Origin: Achromobacter deleyi | Lineage (GTDB): Bacteria; Pseudomonadota; Gammaproteobacteria; Burkholderiales; Burkholderiaceae_B | Assembly (NCBI RefSeq): GCF_016127315.1 | Contig: NZ_CP065997.1 | Span: 5,146,001 to 5,210,000, forward strand | Reading direction: 5' to 3' | DNA: 64,000 nucleotides | Part shown: piece after piece, positions 47,764 through 57,031 of the stretch | Layout of the letters: every line of letters begins with the position of its first letter | Position numbering within the stretch: position 1 is the first letter of the stretch | Translations under genes and position numbers: made by a program | Notes under the pieces: model-generated | Told to the model about the DNA's origin: nothing | The model's input: only the letters and a program-made list of their open reading frames with translations | Databases searched by the model: none

Positions 47764-49338
47764 ATGCTGCCCGCGGCTGGCCCAGCGCCCGTGCTGATCA
47801 AGATTCATCCCGACGACAACGTCGCCATCGTGGCCAATGACGGCGGCCTGGCGGCCGGCGCCGCGCTGCCCGACGGCCAGACGCTGGTCGAGGCCGTGCC
47901 GCAGGGCCACAAGGTGGCGCTGCGCGACCTGGCGGCGGGCGAGCCGGTGCGCCGCTACAACGTCATCGTGGGCTACGCCGCGCGCGATCTGCCGCGCGGC
48001 AGCTGGGTCAATGAACGCGTCACCACCATGCCCGACGCCCGCACGCTGCAGGACCTGCCGGTCGGCACGCGCAAGCGCGCGCCGCTGCCGCCGCTGGAGG
48101 GCTACACGTTCGAGGGCTACCGCAATGCCGACGGCACGGTCGGCACGCGCAACATCCTGGCGATCAGCACCACGGTGCAATGCGTGCAGGGCGTGGTCGA
48201 ACACGCGGTCGAACGCATCCGCCGCGAGCTGCTGCCGCGCTATCCCAACGTCGACGGCGTGGTGGGCATCGAGCACACCTATGGTTGCGGCGTCGCCATC
48301 AACGCGCCGGGCGCGGCGATCCCGGTGCGCACCCTGCACAACATCGCCCGCAATCCCAATTTCGGCGGCACCACGATGGTGGTGAGCCTGGGGTGCGAGA
48401 AACTGCAGCCCGAGCGCCTGCTGGCGCCCGGCGCGATCCCGATCCGCGCTGGCGAGGGCATGGCGGCGGACGGCGGCGTCGATACCATCGTGCTGCAGGA
48501 CGACGAACACGTGGGCTTCGAGTCCATGATCGCCAACATCATGCGCACCGCCGAGCGCCATCTGCGGATCCTGGACCAGCGCCGCCGCGAAACCTGTCCG
48601 GTGTCCGAGCTGGTGGTGGGCGTGCAGTGCGGCGGCAGCGACGCGTTCTCGGGCGTGACGGCCAATCCGGCGGTCGGCTTCGCGGCCGACCTGGTGGTGC
48701 GCGCCGGCGGCACCGTGATGTTCTCGGAAAACACCGAGGTGCGCGACGGTATCGACCAGTTGACCGCGCGCGCCGCCACGCCGGAAGTGGCGCAGGCGCT
48801 GGTGCGCGAAATGGCCTGGTACGACGAATACCTGCAACGCGGCAGCGCCGACCGCAGCGCCAACACCAGCCCGGGCAACAAGAAGGGCGGCCTGTCCAAC
48901 ATCGTCGAGAAGGCGATGGGGTCGATCATCAAGTCCGGCACGTCCAACATCGACGGCGTGCTGTCGCCGGGCGAGCGGCTGACGCGCAAGGGCCTGATCT
49001 TCGCGGCCACGCCGGCCAGCGATTTCATCTGTGGCACGTTGCAGCTGGCGGCGGGCATGAACCTGCACATCTTCACGACCGGCCGCGGCACGCCTTATGG
49101 GCTGGCGCAGGTGCCGGTGATCAAGGTCGCCACGCGCAGCGACCTGGCGCGGCGCTGGCACGACCTGATGGATGTGGACGCCGGCCGCATCGCCACCGGC
49201 CAGGCCAGCATCGAGGACGTGGGCTGGGAGCTGTTCCGCCTGATGCTGGACGTGGCCAGCGGCCGGCGCCAGACCTGTGCCGAGACGCTCAAGCTGCACA
49301 ACGCCCTGGCGCTGTTCAACCCGGGTCCGGTGACCTGA
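47764..49338 (+). CDS. garD: Galactarate dehydratase
   Basis: A 524-residue enzyme converting galactarate to 5-dehydro-4-deoxyglucarate. An N-terminal SAF-type domain (residues about 8-85) is followed by the catalytic UxaA-type domain with [31 protein letters not shown] and [17 protein letters not shown], all typical of GarD. AGAGGA lies upstream of the ATG at 47764. It is followed by a Bug-type binding protein on the same strand. Confidence 0.96.
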   Translation: MLPAAGPAPVLIKIHPDDNVAIVANDGGLAAGAALPDGQTLVEAVPQGHKVALRDLAAGEPVRRYNVIVGYAARDLPRGSWVNERVTTMPDARTLQDLPVGTRKRAPLPPLEGYTFEGYRNADGTVGTRNILAISTTVQCVQGVVEHAVERIRRELLPRYPNVDGVVGIEHTYGCGVAINAPGAAIPVRTLHNIARNPNFGGTTMVVSLGCEKLQPERLLAPGAIPIRAGEGMAADGGVDTIVLQDDEHVGFESMIANIMRTAERHLRILDQRRRETCPVSELVVGVQCGGSDAFSGVTANPAVGFAADLVVRAGGTVMFSENTEVRDGIDQLTARAATPEVAQALVREMAWYDEYLQRGSADRSANTSPGNKKGGLSNIVEKAMGSIIKSGTSNIDGVLSPGERLTRKGLIFAATPASDFICGTLQLAAGMNLHIFTTGRGTPYGLAQVPVIKVATRSDLARRWHDLMDVDAGRIATGQASIEDVGWELFRLMLDVASGRRQTCAETLKLHNALALFNPGPVT

Positions 49339-49465
49339 CGCCTTTCCGGCGGGTCCGCCAGTGGCGGATCCGGCGCAAGCGGCACCCCGGCGCGCGGCGG
49401 CGGGGCTCGACCGGGCCTGCCGCGGCCGGCCCGGACACACGACCTACAACGACAACGGAGACAAC

Positions 49466-50443
49466 ATGGATTCAAACAGAAGGCACCTGCTGGCGGGCGC
49501 GGCCGCGCTGGGACTGGCGCGCCTGACGCCGGCCTGGGCCCAGGCGGACGCATGGCCGACGCGGCCGGTGCGCATCGTGGTGCCGTACCCGCCCGGCGGT
49601 TCGTCGGACATCATCGCGCGCGTGATCGCGCCGCGCCTGGCCGAGGCGCTCAAGCAGACGGTGGTGGTCGAGAACAAGCCCGGCGCCAACGGCAACCTGG
49701 GCGCCGGCATCGTGGTGCAGTCGGCGCAGGAGGGCCATACGGTGCTGCTGTGCGACGTCGGCGCGCTGGCGATCAGCCCGTCGGTCTACACCAAGCTCAG
49801 CTTCGATCCGTCCAGGGACCTGCGCGCGGTCGGCATGCTGGCCTATTCGCCGCACGTGCTGGCGGTGCATCCGGATGTGCCGGCCAAAACCGTGCCGGAA
49901 CTGGTGGCGCTGTCGAAGAAGCAGCGCCTGAATTTCGCCGTCACCGCCATCGGCAGCGCGCCGCACCTGGCGGCCGTGGCGGTGCAGCAGGCCACCGGCG
50001 CGCAATGGGAGTACGTGCCCTACAAGGGCGGTTCGCAGGCGGTGACCGACACCATCGGCGGCCAGACCCAGGTCATCATGAACGGCCTGTTGGCGACGCT
50101 GCCGCACATCAAGGGCGGCAAGCTGCGCGCGATCGCGATCTCGAAGAAGGAACGCATGCAGCTGGTGGCCGACATCCCCACGATTTCGGAGCAGGGCGTG
50201 GCGGGCTTCGAGTCCGGCACCTGGCAGGGCGTGATGGCGCCCGTCACCACCACCGACAAGACCGCCAGCCTGCTGGCCACGCTGATGGGCCAGATCGTCA
50301 ACCAGCCCGATGTGAAATCGCAGCTGAACGAGCAGGGCGCCGAGATCGTGGTGCGCGATCCGGCGCAACTGGCGCAGTTCTTCAACAGCGAGCGGGCGCG
50401 CTGGGCCAAGGTGGTGCAGAGCGCCGATATCCGGCTGGACTGA
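49466..50443 (+). CDS. Bug-family tripartite tricarboxylate transporter substrate-binding protein
   Basis: A 325-residue periplasmic protein with a Tat-like signal (NRRHLLAGAAALGLA, cleavage near AWAQA). Bug motifs include WPTRPVRIVVPYPPGGSSDIIAR, VENKPGANGNLGA and YVPYKGGSQA. GGAG five bases before the ATG supports the start at 49466. Its place after garD suggests it binds galactarate or glucarate. No TctA/TctB membrane genes are here, so it must use components encoded elsewhere. Such orphan Bug genes are abundant in Alcaligenaceae. Confidence 0.93.
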   Translation: MDSNRRHLLAGAAALGLARLTPAWAQADAWPTRPVRIVVPYPPGGSSDIIARVIAPRLAEALKQTVVVENKPGANGNLGAGIVVQSAQEGHTVLLCDVGALAISPSVYTKLSFDPSRDLRAVGMLAYSPHVLAVHPDVPAKTVPELVALSKKQRLNFAVTAIGSAPHLAAVAVQQATGAQWEYVPYKGGSQAVTDTIGGQTQVIMNGLLATLPHIKGGKLRAIAISKKERMQLVADIPTISEQGVAGFESGTWQGVMAPVTTTDKTASLLATLMGQIVNQPDVKSQLNEQGAEIVVRDPAQLAQFFNSERARWAKVVQSADIRLD

Positions 50444-50472
50444 TCCAGGCGGCCGGCACGACCGGCGCCCCA

Positions 50473-50521
50473 AAAGACCGCGGACCGTGAAGCGCCTGGC
50501 GCCGCACGGTCCGCGGTCTTT
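50473..50521. terminator. Strong bidirectional terminator between convergent genes
   Basis: A perfect 17-bp stem (50473-50489 with 50505-50521) ends in TTT on one strand and, by symmetry, on the other. It separates the Bug gene from the ProQ-like gene. Confidence 0.9.
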
Positions 50522-50532
50522 AGAGGCGGCGA

Positions 50533-51255
50533 TCAGTCGCTGGTCTGCGTATCCGACGGCGCCTGGGTCGGCGTGTCCACCGAGGTATCGACAGACGTTT
50601 GCACCGAGGTATCGACCGACGCGTCCACGGACGTGTCGGCGGCGGCGGGCGCGGCGGCCTCGGCCTGCGCCGGCTGCTTGGCGCCTTCCGCGGCCGGCTT
50701 GCCCTTGTTCGCATTGCCCTTGCCGCCACGGCCACCGCCCGCCTTGGCGTGGCGGCGCGAGGCCATGCGCTTGGCGTGCTGCGCCTCGTTGGCGGTGACG
50801 GCGCCGGCGGGTTCGCCGTTCAGGTCCACGCGCGCGGCGGCCTCGACCATGCAGTCCCAATAGCGACGGCCATCACACCAGGTCTTGACGGCCTGCTTGA
50901 TCTCGTCGGCGCTGAGCTGCAGGGGCTTGGCGTGTTGCACCAGGTCCTCGAGCACGCCCAGCTTGAGCGGCACCTTGGGCGCCGGCTTCTTGGGAAAGGC
51001 CTTGGGGAATTGCCGTTGCAGCCGCGAAATGGCGATCAGCACCGGGTCGACCGCCGGCGCCTCGCGTCGCTCGCCGGCCGGCGAACGCGCAGGTTTCTTC
51101 CGGGCGGCGCCCGCATCGTCGGACCCACGCGCGGACGGCTTGCGCGACCCCGCTTCGTTGGCGGCCGGACGGGCGGGTTTCTTTTTGGAAGCCGCCTCTT
51201 CGGGAGCCTGCTTCAACAGCAGTTCTCGGATTGCGGCGAGCTGTTCTAGACCCAT
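50533..51255 (-). CDS. ProQ/FinO-domain RNA-binding protein
   Basis: A 240-residue protein. An N-terminal region (about 1-75) is Lys/Ala/Pro-rich and disordered. The ProQ/FinO domain spans about 75-165: RLQRQFPKAFPKKPAPKVPLKLGVLEDLV, then WCDGRRYWDCMVEAAARVDLNGEPAG. A Gly/Lys-rich linker and a low-complexity tail with repeated S-V-D-T units follow. FinO-domain proteins bind structured sRNAs and mRNA 3' ends as chaperones. The start MGLEQL at 51255; the open frame upstream to 51972 is a shadow of the copper genes. The order of disordered N terminus, domain, and acidic repeat tail differs from E. coli ProQ. Confidence 0.88.
   Translation of the reverse strand: MGLEQLAAIRELLLKQAPEEAASKKKPARPAANEAGSRKPSARGSDDAGAARKKPARSPAGERREAPAVDPVLIAISRLQRQFPKAFPKKPAPKVPLKLGVLEDLVQHAKPLQLSADEIKQAVKTWCDGRRYWDCMVEAAARVDLNGEPAGAVTANEAQHAKRMASRRHAKAGGGRGGKGNANKGKPAAEGAKQPAQAEAAAPAAADTSVDASVDTSVQTSVDTSVDTPTQAPSDTQTSD
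50573..50640 (-). repeat. Imperfect tandem S-V-D-T/Q coding repeat
   Basis: Five to six imperfect 12-base units encode TSVD, ASVD, TSVQ, TSVD, TSVD near the C terminus of the ProQ-like protein. The units differ in sequence, so slippage is limited. Confidence 0.6.
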
Positions 51256-51358
51256 GGTGTGCTGCGACTTCAAATGTTGAAAGCGTGGAGCATAACAGTT
51301 GTGGCGGGTCAGATTGAAGTTGCGGGCGTCCGGCGGCCGTCGTAAGCTCGGGACCACC

Positions 51359-51820
51359 ATGGGGATGCACACGCCGGTTACGTTTACAAGCCCGTCCACC
51401 GCCGCCCGTCGCGCGGTGGCGTGGCTGGCGGCGGCGTTGCTGGTTTTCCAGTCGCTGGTGGCCTCCACGGCGTTCGGCGCGCCGGCGCCGGCGGTGTCCG
51501 CCGCGGTGTCCGGCAAGGGTGCCAGCGTCATCCTCTGCACCGCCAGCGGTCCGCGCGTGGTGGTGCTGGAGGCGGATTCCCCGGCCGGCCCGTCGGCGGC
51601 CGGCCATGACGCCGGGGCCAAGGGCGGCCCGTTGCCGCACTGCTGCGCCTCGACCTGCGCCATGCTGGGCGCGGCTTGCCCGCCCGCGCCGGCCGGCGTG
51701 GCCTGGCGCCTGCCGGCCGCGCTGCCGGCGCTGCCCTTTGTGGCCGACGCCGCACCGCGTCTGCGCGGCGAACCGGCCTGGCTGCCCCAGCAATCCCGGG
51801 CCCCGCCACGCGCGGCCTGA
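51359..51820 (+). CDS. DUF2946-type exported protein, copper-associated
   Basis: A 153-residue secreted or anchored protein with one N-terminal hydrophobic segment (about residues 20-40). It has ASVILCTASGPRVV and a Cys-rich stretch HCCASTCAMLGAAC. This resembles DUF2946 proteins found beside CopC/CopD or copper receptors. The Cys/His/Met residues could bind copper, but the function is unknown. The start MGMHTPV at 51359; an in-frame ATG at 51299 lacks support. It heads the block with copC and copD, 187 bp apart. Confidence 0.65.
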   Translation: MGMHTPVTFTSPSTAARRAVAWLAAALLVFQSLVASTAFGAPAPAVSAAVSGKGASVILCTASGPRVVVLEADSPAGPSAAGHDAGAKGGPLPHCCASTCAMLGAACPPAPAGVAWRLPAALPALPFVADAAPRLRGEPAWLPQQSRAPPRAA

Positions 51821-52007
51821 TACCGTCTTAGCGCCGCGCTGGCACGGCATTGCCGGCTCGCCCGTCGTTCACGCGCACCGGATACCGGCCGTGGCGCCCG
51901 CCGCGGCCCGCTCCGCGCTCCATTCCCTTCGTGACTGTTCCGCGCGCCTGCCGCGCGTCCGTTTTTCGCCATGCGGCCTTGCGCCGCCTGTTTTCCAGGA
52001 GTTCATC

Positions 52008-52364
52008 ATGTTCAAACCCGTTCTGATCGCCGCCACGCTGATCCTGGCCCCGCAATGGGCCTGGGCCCATGCCCACCTGCAACGCGCCACGCCGGCCGAC
52101 AAGGCCGAAGTGGCCACGCCGTCCTCGGTGAGCGCCAGCTTTTCCGAAGGGCTGGAGCCCGCGTTCTCTTCGCTGACCGTGCTGGACGCCGCCGGCAAGC
52201 CCGCCGTCACGGCCAAGGCGGCGCCGGCGCCCGGCGACGACAAGACGCTGGTGCTGCCCGTGGCCAAGCCCCTGCCGGCCGGCGCCTACACGGTCAAATG
52301 GCAGGCGCTGTCCAAGGACGGCCACAAGACCGACGGCGCGTGGACCTTCACGGTCAAGCCTTGA
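52008..52364 (+). CDS. copC: CopC-family periplasmic copper-binding protein
   Basis: A 118-residue precursor with signal peptide ending AWA, leaving HAHLQRATPADKAEV as mature N terminus: the N-terminal His is the Cu(II) ligand. Further expected ligands are in DGHKTDGAWTFTV at the C terminus. It lacks the Met-rich Cu(I) loop. AGGAG at 51997-52001 confirms the start. copD begins one base after its stop, so the two act together, delivering copper to or across the inner membrane. Confidence 0.94.
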   Translation: MFKPVLIAATLILAPQWAWAHAHLQRATPADKAEVATPSSVSASFSEGLEPAFSSLTVLDAAGKPAVTAKAAPAPGDDKTLVLPVAKPLPAGAYTVKWQALSKDGHKTDGAWTFTVKP

Positions 52365-52365
52365 A

Positions 52366-53253
52366 ATGACGTCGTTGTTGCTGGCGTTCGCGCTGTGCCG
52401 GGCGCTCGCCGCCGGCGCGGTGGCGGTGTTGTTCGGCGCTGGCGCGATGCTGGCCCTGGGCGGTTCGCCCCGCCTCGGGCTGGAGGCGGAAGCCGCGCTG
52501 CGGCGCGTTTTCCGCCTGGCGGGGAGCGTCGGGCTCGCCGCCACGCTGTGCCTGTTGCCGCTGCAGGCCGCCAGCATCGCCGGCGACTGGCACGCGATGC
52601 TCGATGGCGACATGCTCGATACGGTGATCCTGCAGACCCGTTACGGCCAGGTCTGGATCGTGCGGGCGCTGGCCACGGCGGCGCTGCTGGGCGTGGTGCT
52701 CGGCCTGCGGCCCGGCAGCCCCGGCCTGATCGCCGGGGTCGCCGCGCTGGCGCTGGCGCCGCTGGCCTTGAGCGGCCATGCGGCGATGGACGAGGGCTGG
52801 CTGGGGCTGGCGCACGCGGTGAATGACTTCCTGCACGTGCTGGCGGCGGCGTTCTGGCTGGGCTCGCTGCCGGTATTCCTGCTGTGGCTGGCGGCATGGC
52901 GGCGGCCGGAATGGCGCCGGGACGCCACGCGCGCGCTGCTGCGGTTTTCGGCCTGGGGGCATGTGGCCGTGGCCGTGCTGCTGTTGAGCGGGGTGGCCAA
53001 CGCGGTCCTGATTCTCGGTCCGGGGCTGCCCGACCTGGCCACCGGCTATGCGCGGCTGCTGTTGGTCAAGGTGGCGCTGGCGCTGGCCATGACGGCCCTG
53101 GCGCTGCGCAATCGTTATCACTGGATCCCGCGCATCCGCTCAGGGCCCGTGCCGGCGCTGCGCGCGATCCGGCGCAACACGGTGTGGGAACTGGCGCTGG
53201 GCGCGTTGCTGCTGGCGGTGGTGGGCCTGCTGGGGCTGATGTCGCCGCACTAG
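52366..53253 (+). CDS. copD: CopD-family copper transport membrane protein
   Basis: A 295-residue protein with about eight membrane helices. Conserved CopD features include LSGHAAMDEGW, HVLAAAFWLGSLPVFL and FSAWGHVAVAVLLLSGVANA, with His and Trp positions typical of the family. It begins TGA-A-ATG after copC. It is convergent with the lactate-permease-like gene; a 7-bp hairpin (53262-53280) lies in the gap. Confidence 0.94.
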   Translation: MTSLLLAFALCRALAAGAVAVLFGAGAMLALGGSPRLGLEAEAALRRVFRLAGSVGLAATLCLLPLQAASIAGDWHAMLDGDMLDTVILQTRYGQVWIVRALATAALLGVVLGLRPGSPGLIAGVAALALAPLALSGHAAMDEGWLGLAHAVNDFLHVLAAAFWLGSLPVFLLWLAAWRRPEWRRDATRALLRFSAWGHVAVAVLLLSGVANAVLILGPGLPDLATGYARLLLVKVALALAMTALALRNRYHWIPRIRSGPVPALRAIRRNTVWELALGALLLAVVGLLGLMSPH

Positions 53254-53261
53254 CCGGGCGC

Positions 53262-53280
53262 GGCGGGCATTCAGCCCGCC
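53262..53280. terminator. Short hairpin between copD and the permease gene
   Basis: GGCGGGC and GCCCGCC form a perfect 7-bp stem around ATTCA, overlapping the permease stop codon. No T-run on either strand, so it is a weak candidate. Confidence 0.35.
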
Positions 53281-54731
53281 AGCACCAGCAGCAGCGCCAG
53301 GCCCAGCAGGATGGCGAACGCGCCCAGCGCGAACGGCAGCAGTTGCGCGTAGACCGCGCGTTCCTGGCCGCGGCCGTGGCCTAGGCCGGCGGCGATCGAC
53401 ATGCGTATCGGCGAGAAAAACCCCATCGACGTGCCGGACACGTGCAGCAGCGCGGCCGCCGCCGGCAGGCTCAGGCCGGCGTGCAGCGCCAGCGACAGCT
53501 GCGACGGCATGAACAGGCTGTTGGGCGCGTTGCCGCTGTTGGCCAGGATGCCGAAGGCGCCGGCCAGGAGCGGCGTCAGCAGCAGCGTCCAGTCCTGCAG
53601 GCCGCGGAACAGCCCGTCGGCGAAGGCCTGCGAAATGCCGGCGCCCGCCAGCACCTCGGCCATCATCGCGAACAGGAACACGGACAGCACCGCGTGCTTG
53701 CCGGTGTTCCAGGCATGGCGCGCATTGCCGGCCAGCAGGCCGGGCTGGCGGCGCCACAGCGCCATCAGCAGCGCGCCTCCGATGAGCCAGCTGCCGGCGT
53801 GCAGGAACGGCGCCCAGGCGGGCAGGTCGGGGTATGGCGCGATCCTGGCCAGCCCCGCCAGGGCCGGGTTCAGCCCCGGCGCCAGGCGGGTCACGACCAG
53901 GCAGGCAATCAGCAGGATGTAGGGCAGGGCGCCGCGCGCCGCCGTGCGCAGCTCGGCGCGGCCGGGCCGGCGGTCGAGCACGAAGCGCAGCACGATCAGC
54001 GGGCCATACGCGGCCAGCAAGGCGGTCTCGGGGCCCAGCAGCGCCGTGGCCGCCGTCAGCAGCCCCAGGCAGGCCAGCATCCAGCCGGCTTCGCGGAGGC
54101 GTTCGCCTGCCGCCGCCGGCAGGCCGGCGCGGTTCGCGGTGCGCCAGAACAATGTCATCCAGACGATCATCAGCAGCGCCACCGGCACCATGCCGAGCAG
54201 CGCCAGCTGCGCCGCCGGCACGCGCGCATAGGCCGAAGCCAGCAACGTGCCGCTGCCCATGGCGCCCCAGGGGATCAGGGTCTGGCTCAACAGCGCGAAC
54301 ACCATCAGCTCGCGCGGCTTGAAGCCGAGCGGCCGAATCAGCAGCACCGTGCCCAGCATGCCGACGCCGAAGCCGGTGGCCGACTCCGCGAACGGCCCCA
54401 CCAGGAAACAGGCGAAGAACAGCAGGCGGCGCCGCGCCTGCGGGTCGGCCGGCGCCTGGGCGGCGCCGTGGCCGGCATCGCCGCGCGCGGCCATCTGCCA
54501 GAACAGCAGGCCGCCCAGGATGTAGGGGGTGATGACGGCGCCGATCCACAAGCCGCGCGCCAGGGCATGGCCGAGCTGCCCCGCGCCGAAGACGCCGGGC
54601 GCCGTGAACAGGGCCACCGGCGCGGCCGCCAGCAGGCCCAGCACGGCGGCCAGGGTGGTGTTCAAGCGGCCGCTGGCGATGGCGGCGATGACGATCAGCG
54701 CCGGCAGCGACCACAGCAGATAGGTCAGCAT
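53271..54731 (-). CDS. L-lactate permease (LctP)-family transporter
   Basis: A 486-residue membrane protein with about 12-14 helices. It has GPFAESATGFGVGMLGTVLLI and SGNAPNSLFMPSQ, two hallmarks of the LctP family, and SGTSMGFFSPIRMSIA near the end. It is somewhat shorter than E. coli LldP (about 550). The start MLTYLLW at 54731 overlaps the amidotransferase stop by 7 bp; an open frame to 55502 is a shadow. Substrate could be lactate, glycolate or another hydroxy acid. Confidence 0.86.
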   Translation of the reverse strand: MLTYLLWSLPALIVIAAIASGRLNTTLAAVLGLLAAAPVALFTAPGVFGAGQLGHALARGLWIGAVITPYILGGLLFWQMAARGDAGHGAAQAPADPQARRRLLFFACFLVGPFAESATGFGVGMLGTVLLIRPLGFKPRELMVFALLSQTLIPWGAMGSGTLLASAYARVPAAQLALLGMVPVALLMIVWMTLFWRTANRAGLPAAAGERLREAGWMLACLGLLTAATALLGPETALLAAYGPLIVLRFVLDRRPGRAELRTAARGALPYILLIACLVVTRLAPGLNPALAGLARIAPYPDLPAWAPFLHAGSWLIGGALLMALWRRQPGLLAGNARHAWNTGKHAVLSVFLFAMMAEVLAGAGISQAFADGLFRGLQDWTLLLTPLLAGAFGILANSGNAPNSLFMPSQLSLALHAGLSLPAAAALLHVSGTSMGFFSPIRMSIAAGLGHGRGQERAVYAQLLPFALGAFAILLGLALLLVLAG

Positions 54732-55438
54732 GCCGCCGCGAAGCCGCGCAGGATCGATTGGGCGTGCGGGGTGGGGGCCAGCGCAGCGCGCAGGGCGGCG
54801 ATGTCGTGCCCCTCCGCCGCGAACACGTCCTGGCGCCGCGCCAGGCAGGCGTCCATCAGGCCGGCGGTGAATTCGGGGTGGAACTGCACCGACAGCGCGC
54901 GCGGGCCGTAGCGCAGCACCTGGTGCGGATCGTGCGCCGTGCCCGCCAGCACCGTCGCGGTGGCGGGCGGTTGCAGCACGCTCTGCTCGTGCGTCAGGTG
55001 CGCCAGGAAGCGGTCGGGCAGGCCCGCCAGCAGTGGATCGGCGGCCGCGGCGGGCAGGCGCTGAACCGTATGCAGGCCGATTTCGCGGCCGCGCGGGTGA
55101 TAGTCGACCACGCCGCCGAACGCGTGCGCCATCAACTGATGGCCGTAGCAGATGCCCAGCAGCGGCAATTGCGCCGCCATGGCGTCGCGCAGCCACTGCG
55201 CGGTGCGTTCGCTCCACGGCTCGCGGTCGGTGACCATGGACCAGGAGCCGGTCAGCACCGCGCCGCGCAGCGAGGCCGGGTCGGGCAGGGTGTCGGTGGC
55301 GGCGGGATGGAGCACGGCCAGCGGAACCTCGACGCCCTCCAGGGCGGCGGCGACCCAGTCGGCCTGCTCCCCGTGAGTGGCGCGCAGATCTTCGGGCGGG
55401 CGGCCCATTTGCAGGATGGCGAGCGGTTTGTGCGGCAT
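54725..55438 (-). CDS. Class I glutamine amidotransferase-like protein
   Basis: A 237-residue stand-alone GATase1 domain. The nucleophile is Cys97 in LGICYGHQL, and His187 and Glu189 in QFHPEF complete the triad. It resembles GMP-synthase-like or gamma-glutamyl-hydrolase-like GATases (YfeJ group). No synthase partner is adjacent. It is co-translated with a lactate-permease-family transporter, a pairing that gives no clear pathway. Confidence 0.88.
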   Translation of the reverse strand: MPHKPLAILQMGRPPEDLRATHGEQADWVAAALEGVEVPLAVLHPAATDTLPDPASLRGAVLTGSWSMVTDREPWSERTAQWLRDAMAAQLPLLGICYGHQLMAHAFGGVVDYHPRGREIGLHTVQRLPAAAADPLLAGLPDRFLAHLTHEQSVLQPPATATVLAGTAHDPHQVLRYGPRALSVQFHPEFTAGLMDACLARRQDVFAAEGHDIAALRAALAPTPHAQSILRGFAAAC

Positions 55439-55549
55439 GTCGGTGGCGGAATCGGCGCGGCCCGGACGGGGCCCCGCGCCATGATGAGGCCAGCGCGGTC
55501 ATTCATCAATATGAAAAACCGCCTATCTGCTATGAGCCAGGATGATATC

Positions 55550-55588
55550 GCCGGGGCGCCGGCCAATGGCCGCCTGGCGCCCCGGCGG
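55550..55588 (-). other. GC-rich hairpin after the monooxygenase
   Basis: CGCCGGGGCGCC (55550-55561) can pair with GGCGCCCCGGCG (55577-55588). It lies just beyond the monooxygenase stop. The T-run is missing, so it is perhaps a weak or Rho-assisted end. Confidence 0.35.
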
Positions 55589-55596
55589 ACCTGGCG

Positions 55597-56973
55597 TCAG
55601 GCGGCGGCGGTTTCCGCCTCCGCGGCGCCGGCGCCCACCGGCGCCACGGCCCGATGCGGCGGACGCGCCAGGCCGAGATGCTGGCGCAGCGTGGCGCCCT
55701 CGTACTCGCTGCGGAACAGGCCGCGGCGGCGCAGCTCCGGCAGCGCCAGTTCGATGAAGTCGTCCAGCCCGCCCGGCAGCCACGGCGACATGATGTTGAA
55801 GCCGTCGGCGCCGTCTTCCTCGAACCATTGCTGCAACTGATCGGCCACGCTCTGCGGCGTGCCGACCACCTGCTGGTGGCCGCGGGCGCCGGCGATGCGC
55901 AGGTACAGCTGGCGGATCGTCAGGTTGTCGCGCCGCGCCAGGTCGATCAGCAACAGCTGGCGGCTCTTGCCGCCGTTGGTCTCCGGAATGTCGGGCAGGG
56001 GCCCGTCGACCGGATAGCCCGACAGGTCGAAGCCGCCGATCATGTTGGACAGCAGCTGCACGCCGACGACCGGATGGATCAGGTCCTGCAGGCGCGCGAA
56101 TTTCTCCTCGGCCTCGGCCTGGGTGCGGCCGATCACGGGGAAGATGCCGGGCATGATCTTGATATCGTCGGGATCGCGGCCATACTCGACGGCGCGGCCC
56201 TTGATGTCGCGGTAGAACGCCTGGGCCTCGTCGAAGGTCTGGTGCGCCACGAAGATGACCTCGGCGGTGCGCGCCGCCAGGTCGCGGCCGGCGGGCGAGG
56301 CGCCGGCCTGCACCACCACCGGCCGGCCCTGCGGCGAGCGCGACACGTTCAACGGCCCGCGCACCGAGAAATGCTCGCCGCGGTGGCGCAGTGGATGCAG
56401 CTTGGCCGGGTCGAAATACTGGCCGCTGGGCTTGTCGCGCAGGAAGGCGTCGTCCTCCCAGCTGTCCCACAGCCCCAGCACCACGTCGTGGAACTCGGCG
56501 GCGCGGGCGTAGCGGCGGGCGTGCTCGACGTGCTCGTCCAGATTGAAGTTCTGCGCCTCGCCCTGGCCGCTGGAGGTCACCAGGTTCCAGCCCGAGCGGC
56601 CGCCGCTGATGTGGTCGAGCGAGGCGAACTTGCGTGCCACGTGGTAGGGCTCGTTGTAGGTGGTCGAGACCGTGGCGATCAGGCCGATCTTCTCGGTCAC
56701 CGCGGCCAGCGCCGACAGCAGCGTCAGCGGCTCGAAGTGGTCGCTGCGGGCGGTGCGCGACAGCGACGCCAGGTCGGTGTTGCGCACGCCGACCGAGTCG
56801 GCCAGGAAGATGGCGTCGAACTTGGCGGCCTCGGCGCGCCGCGCCAATTCGGCGTAGTGGCGGAAATTGACCGGCGCGTCGGCCTGGGCGTCGGGATGGC
56901 GCCAGGCGGCGATGTGATGGCCGGTCTGCATCAGGAAGGCGCCGAGCTTGATCTGGCGCGGGGAACGGGTCAT
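55597..56973 (-). CDS. FMN-dependent monooxygenase, NtaA/SnaA/DszA (SoxA) family
   Basis: A 458-residue bacterial luciferase-like enzyme using FMNH2 from a separate reductase. Motifs: KLGAFLMQTGHHIAAWRHP at the N terminus, FDAIFLADSVG, GWNLVTSSGQGEAQNF and the C-terminal GGLDDFIELALPELRRRGLFR, typical of the NtaA/DszA group acting on chelators, dibenzothiophene sulfones or sulfonates. The start MTRSPRQ at 56973 has GGAG ten bases upstream. It ends the operon with the ABC importer, so its substrate is probably what that system imports. No flavin reductase gene is beside it. Confidence 0.92.
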   Translation of the reverse strand: MTRSPRQIKLGAFLMQTGHHIAAWRHPDAQADAPVNFRHYAELARRAEAAKFDAIFLADSVGVRNTDLASLSRTARSDHFEPLTLLSALAAVTEKIGLIATVSTTYNEPYHVARKFASLDHISGGRSGWNLVTSSGQGEAQNFNLDEHVEHARRYARAAEFHDVVLGLWDSWEDDAFLRDKPSGQYFDPAKLHPLRHRGEHFSVRGPLNVSRSPQGRPVVVQAGASPAGRDLAARTAEVIFVAHQTFDEAQAFYRDIKGRAVEYGRDPDDIKIMPGIFPVIGRTQAEAEEKFARLQDLIHPVVGVQLLSNMIGGFDLSGYPVDGPLPDIPETNGGKSRQLLLIDLARRDNLTIRQLYLRIAGARGHQQVVGTPQSVADQLQQWFEEDGADGFNIMSPWLPGGLDDFIELALPELRRRGLFRSEYEGATLRQHLGLARPPHRAVAPVGAGAAEAETAAA

Positions 56974-57031
56974 GGGGATGACTCCAGCAATGGGGTGGCC
57001 GGCAACGCTGCCGGGGATCGGAACGGGAACC

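Noticed and set aside
50573..50640. S-V-D-T repeat as a phase-variable tandem repeat
   Set aside because: Units differ at several bases, so strand slippage over the tract is unlikely.
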